A stretch of 8,126 nt of DNA from Spirochaetota bacterium (GTDB lineage: Bacteria; Spirochaetota; Brevinematia; DTOW01): contig JAPYWX010000064.1 of the NCBI GenBank assembly GCA_028276145.1, positions 1 to 8,126 on the forward strand. Reading direction: 5' to 3'. The notes under the pieces were generated by a model that ran no database searches, was not told the DNA's origin, and was given only the letters and a program-made list of their open reading frames with translations. The translations under genes and the position numbers were made by a program. Below, piece by piece: positions 6,686 through 8,126 of the stretch (position 1 is the stretch's first letter; each line of letters starts with the position of its first letter).

Positions 6686-6779
6686 AAGTGTCTTAGACAC
6701 AAGTGCCTTAGACACAAGTGTCTTAGACACAAGTGCTTTAAGCACAACGTGCTACTAAGCACAAAGTGCTATTAAGCAC
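6686..6779. repeat. tandem mini-palindrome array 2 (6 units)
   Basis: Six consecutive units in the same order as array 1: GTGTC-TTA-GACAC, GTGCC-TTA-GACAC (one C-A mismatch), GTGTC-TTA-GACAC, GTGCT-TTA-AGCAC, then the ACTA and ATTA spacer units. Bases 6731-6779 are identical to 6105-6153 (49 bp), and the lead-in AAGAAAGTG is also shared, so part of array 1 was duplicated or converted. The array ends 15 nt from the argF stop codon, so argF transcripts that run on would include it. Confidence 0.9.
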
Positions 6780-6794
6780 TTAAAAAAGAAACAA

Positions 6795-7712
6795 TTATTG
6801 AATGTTTTCAAAAAGTTTTATTAAAAGTGCTTTCTGGGTGTGTAATCTGTTCTCTGCTTGGTCAAAAACGATAGATTGTGGGGAGTCAATAACCTCATCC
6901 GTAACTTCCTCACCTCTTCTAGCAGGTAAGCAATGCATAAAATAAGTATTTTTCCCCGTAAGTGACATAATATAAGAATTTACTTGATAAGGTCTCATGA
7001 GCTTCTCTCTCTCCTCTTTAGTGTCTTCAAAACCCATACTTACCCAAACGTCACTATATATAACATCAGCACCCTTCACAGCTTTTTCAGGATTAGTCTC
7101 AACATAGAACTTTGTTTTACCTTTTGAAAGTTCTTCAACCACTTTTTCTATAGACTTATCATAATACTCAAGAGGACCAGAAAAACACAATTCTCTAGTC
7201 TGTAGGATTGCCAATGTCATCATAAGGGACCTAGCAACATTATTAAAATCACCAAGGTAAACAACCTTAACATCAAAAGACGAAAACTTCTCAAATATCG
7301 TAAAAGCGTCAGCCAGAGCTTGGCAAGGATGTTCGTAGTTAGTCAAAGCATTTATAACAGGATATCTGAAATAATCGCCTAACTTAACAACATTGTCGTG
7401 ATTATATGTTCTTATAACTATACCGTGGACATACCTAGAGAGAACCCTAGCAGTATCTTCTATCGTCTCACCCCTACCTAACTGCAATTCGTTGGATTGT
7501 AAAGGAAGAGCAGCACCTCCCAATTCGCTTATACCAACAAAAAAAGACACCTTCGTTCTAGTAGAAGGCTTATCAAATATCATCAATATTGTCTTACCAT
7601 CCAAAAAATTAGAATACAAAAACCTGTTTTTTTTTAACTCAGAGGACAAAGAAAAGAGAGCCAGAAATTCCTCTTTTGATATGTCTCTTGAAGATATAAA
7701 ATTTTTCTGCAT
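6795..7712 (-). CDS. argF: ornithine carbamoyltransferase
   Basis: Transfers the carbamoyl group of carbamoyl phosphate to L-ornithine, giving citrulline in arginine synthesis; cytoplasmic, normally a trimer. At 305 residues it has the usual family length and full set of motifs: carbamoyl-phosphate loop STRTK at 50-54, HPCQALAD at 128-135, ornithine-loop DVWVSMG at 221-227 and HCLPARRG at 260-267. The fifth residue of the first motif is Lys where STRTR is usual. DVWVSMG and HCLP distinguish it from aspartate carbamoyltransferase. Anabolic use is likely because no arginine-deiminase genes are nearby, but the neighbourhood is small. The ATG at 7712 lies 22 nt from the 3' end of tRNA-Asp, and no Shine-Dalgarno is seen between. 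It is probably expressed from the tRNA promoter. Confidence 0.94.
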   Translation of the reverse strand: MQKNFISSRDISKEEFLALFSLSSELKKNRFLYSNFLDGKTILMIFDKPSTRTKVSFFVGISELGGAALPLQSNELQLGRGETIEDTARVLSRYVHGIVIRTYNHDNVVKLGDYFRYPVINALTNYEHPCQALADAFTIFEKFSSFDVKVVYLGDFNNVARSLMMTLAILQTRELCFSGPLEYYDKSIEKVVEELSKGKTKFYVETNPEKAVKGADVIYSDVWVSMGFEDTKEEREKLMRPYQVNSYIMSLTGKNTYFMHCLPARRGEEVTDEVIDSPQSIVFDQAENRLHTQKALLIKLFENIQ

Positions 7713-7734
7713 AAAAACAGGAGTCCATAAGGTT

Positions 7735-7809
7735 CGGGGTTGACGGGACTTGAACCCGCGACCTCTGGTGTGACAGACCAGCGCTCTGACCAGGCTGAGC
7801 TACAACCCC
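7735..7809 (-). tRNA. tRNA-Asp (GUC)
   Basis: A 75-nt cloverleaf folds on the minus strand. The acceptor stem is GGGGTTG/CAACCCC, the D stem GCTC/GAGC, the anticodon stem CTGGT/ACCAG with loop CTGTCAC (anticodon GTC), the variable loop has 5 nt, and the T arm is GCGGG-TTCAAGT-CCCGT with one G-U pair. Discriminator G73 and G10 fit aspartate identity. CCA is not encoded; AAC follows the discriminator. It lies between a strong promoter and argF. Confidence 0.97.
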
Positions 7810-7822
7810 AACTTGTAATAAT

Positions 7823-7852
7823 ATTATACCAAAAACAAACAGTTCCTTTCAA
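7823..7852 (-). promoter_or_regulatory. promoter of tRNA-Asp (and probably argF)
   Basis: Reading leftward, TTGAAA (7852-7847) and a perfect TATAAT (7828-7823) are separated by 18 nt. The -10 ends 13 nt before the first base of the tRNA, giving a short 5' leader for RNase P to remove. No other promoter is apparent between the tRNA and argF. Confidence 0.8.
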
Positions 7853-7871
7853 CTTCTAAAACCCTACAAGA

Positions 7872-7900
7872 GTGCTCCAAGCACTAAGTGCCCAAGGCAC
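7872..7900. repeat. two mini-palindromes next to the queE-like stop codon
   Basis: GTGCT-CCA-AGCAC (7872-7884) and GTGCC-CAA-GGCAC (7888-7900) belong to the same family as the arrays 1.1 kb away. The second abuts the TGA of the minus-strand queE-like gene with no gap. The pair could stabilise or end that transcript, but no T run follows directly. Confidence 0.75.
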
Positions 7901-8126
7901 TCATTTTATCTTTAGCATAATCTGTAACCTAGGTGAGTAATTAAACCCATGTTCAAAACAAAAAGGTATTATGAACTTTGATTTATCAGTAATTTCTTCA
8001 GGTGTAGTACCCTCAGGCATCAAGAAAATTCTTTCTCTAGGAAGTCCATACTTTCTTTGAATTTCAACAACCTCCTCAAGTTCATGCTCATAAGAAATAA
8101 CGAACTTAAATATACTATTCAGTTTG
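7901..8126 (-). CDS. queE: QueE-like 7-carboxy-7-deazaguanine synthase, C-terminal part
   Basis: The last 74 residues of a minus-strand gene cut by the window edge; the TGA is at 7901-7903. The segments FKFVIS, GLPRERIFLMPEGTTPEEI and EHGFNYSPRLQI match the C-terminal region of QueE-type radical-SAM enzymes. QueE converts 6-carboxytetrahydropterin to 7-carboxy-7-deazaguanine on the route to preQ1 and queuosine. The 4Fe-4S Cys cluster would lie upstream, outside the window, so catalysis cannot be checked. The tail ends MLKIK rather than the LWGNKRGV-type ending common in the family. Another QueE-like radical-SAM protein is the main alternative. Confidence 0.75.
   Translation of the reverse strand, partial: KLNSIFKFVISYEHELEEVVEIQRKYGLPRERIFLMPEGTTPEEITDKSKFIIPFCFEHGFNYSPRLQIMLKIK

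Larger units (their letters stand above)
5814..6794. other. 981-bp gene-free gap filled with hairpin repeats
   Basis: I see no credible protein or structural RNA gene here. Apart from a possible promoter at the left edge, the gap holds mini-palindromes of the form GTGYY-spacer-RRCAC and longer hairpins with a GYTYCRC core. Related linking sequence recurs: GTAGTCC-type segments at 5889 and 6452, and a CACCTTATTT-like segment before several hairpins (about 5904, 5974, 6185, 6469). AATTAAGAAAGTG-like leads precede mini-palindromes near 6021, 6561 and 6679. The gap looks built from diverged copies of a composite module. It lies between argF and the outer-membrane protein gene, both read leftward, so it may be partly transcribed. 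Confidence 0.8.

Noticed and set aside
6030..6779. Integron attC sites
   Set aside because: The palindromes are too short, have no R box/L box arrangement with cassette genes between, and no integrase is present.
7634..7852. Protein-coding frame across the tRNA on the minus strand
   Set aside because: It is the translation of the tRNA-Asp gene, its promoter and the start of argF in another frame.

Overview
The window is AT-rich bacterial DNA from a diderm: one protein has an Omp85-type outer-membrane barrel and an aromatic C-terminal residue. MetX, MetW and the RluD-type protein are clear family members. MetX reads to me as most like spirochaete (Leptospira-type) MetX, so an AT-rich spirochaete relative is a plausible but weakly supported guess. 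Shine-Dalgarno sequences are weak or absent, and two genes have a possible -10 box only a few bases from the start codon.

Left part (1-2927, + strand): an AT-rich upstream segment with three perfect dyads and a probable promoter leads into a tightly overlapping cluster metX-metW-rluD (14-nt and 23-nt overlaps). MetX acylates homoserine and MetW is its usual methyltransferase-fold partner, so the first two genes are a methionine-synthesis pair. The third is a 23S rRNA pseudouridine synthase, a housekeeping gene apparently transcribed with them. The end of rluD overlaps the end of the next gene, on the opposite strand, by 18 nt inside a perfect 22-bp palindrome.

Middle (2910-5813, - strand): one 967-residue exported protein joins a zinc-peptidase-like domain (HEMVH), a TolB-type beta-propeller and an Omp85/BamA-like barrel.

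Gap 5814-6794 (981 bp): no credible gene. It is packed with two hairpin families. The first is a 13-15 bp mini-palindrome, GTGYY-spacer-RRCAC, present in more than twenty copies, in tandem arrays and singly. Its two variable stem positions occur in all four pyrimidine combinations, nearly always with matching purines on the other arm. The second is a set of longer hairpins with unrelated stems around a shared core GYTYCRC, set in related flanking sequence. A 49-bp block of array units occurs identically at both ends of the gap. Two further mini-palindromes lie at 7872-7900 beside another gene, so the element is dispersed.

Right part (6795-8126, - strand): argF (ornithine carbamoyltransferase) lies 22 nt downstream of a tRNA-Asp(GUC) gene with a strong promoter, suggesting one tRNA-argF transcript. 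The window ends inside the 3' part of a QueE-like radical-SAM gene (queuosine precursor synthesis). The most unusual content is the mini-palindrome system and its apparent compensatory variation.
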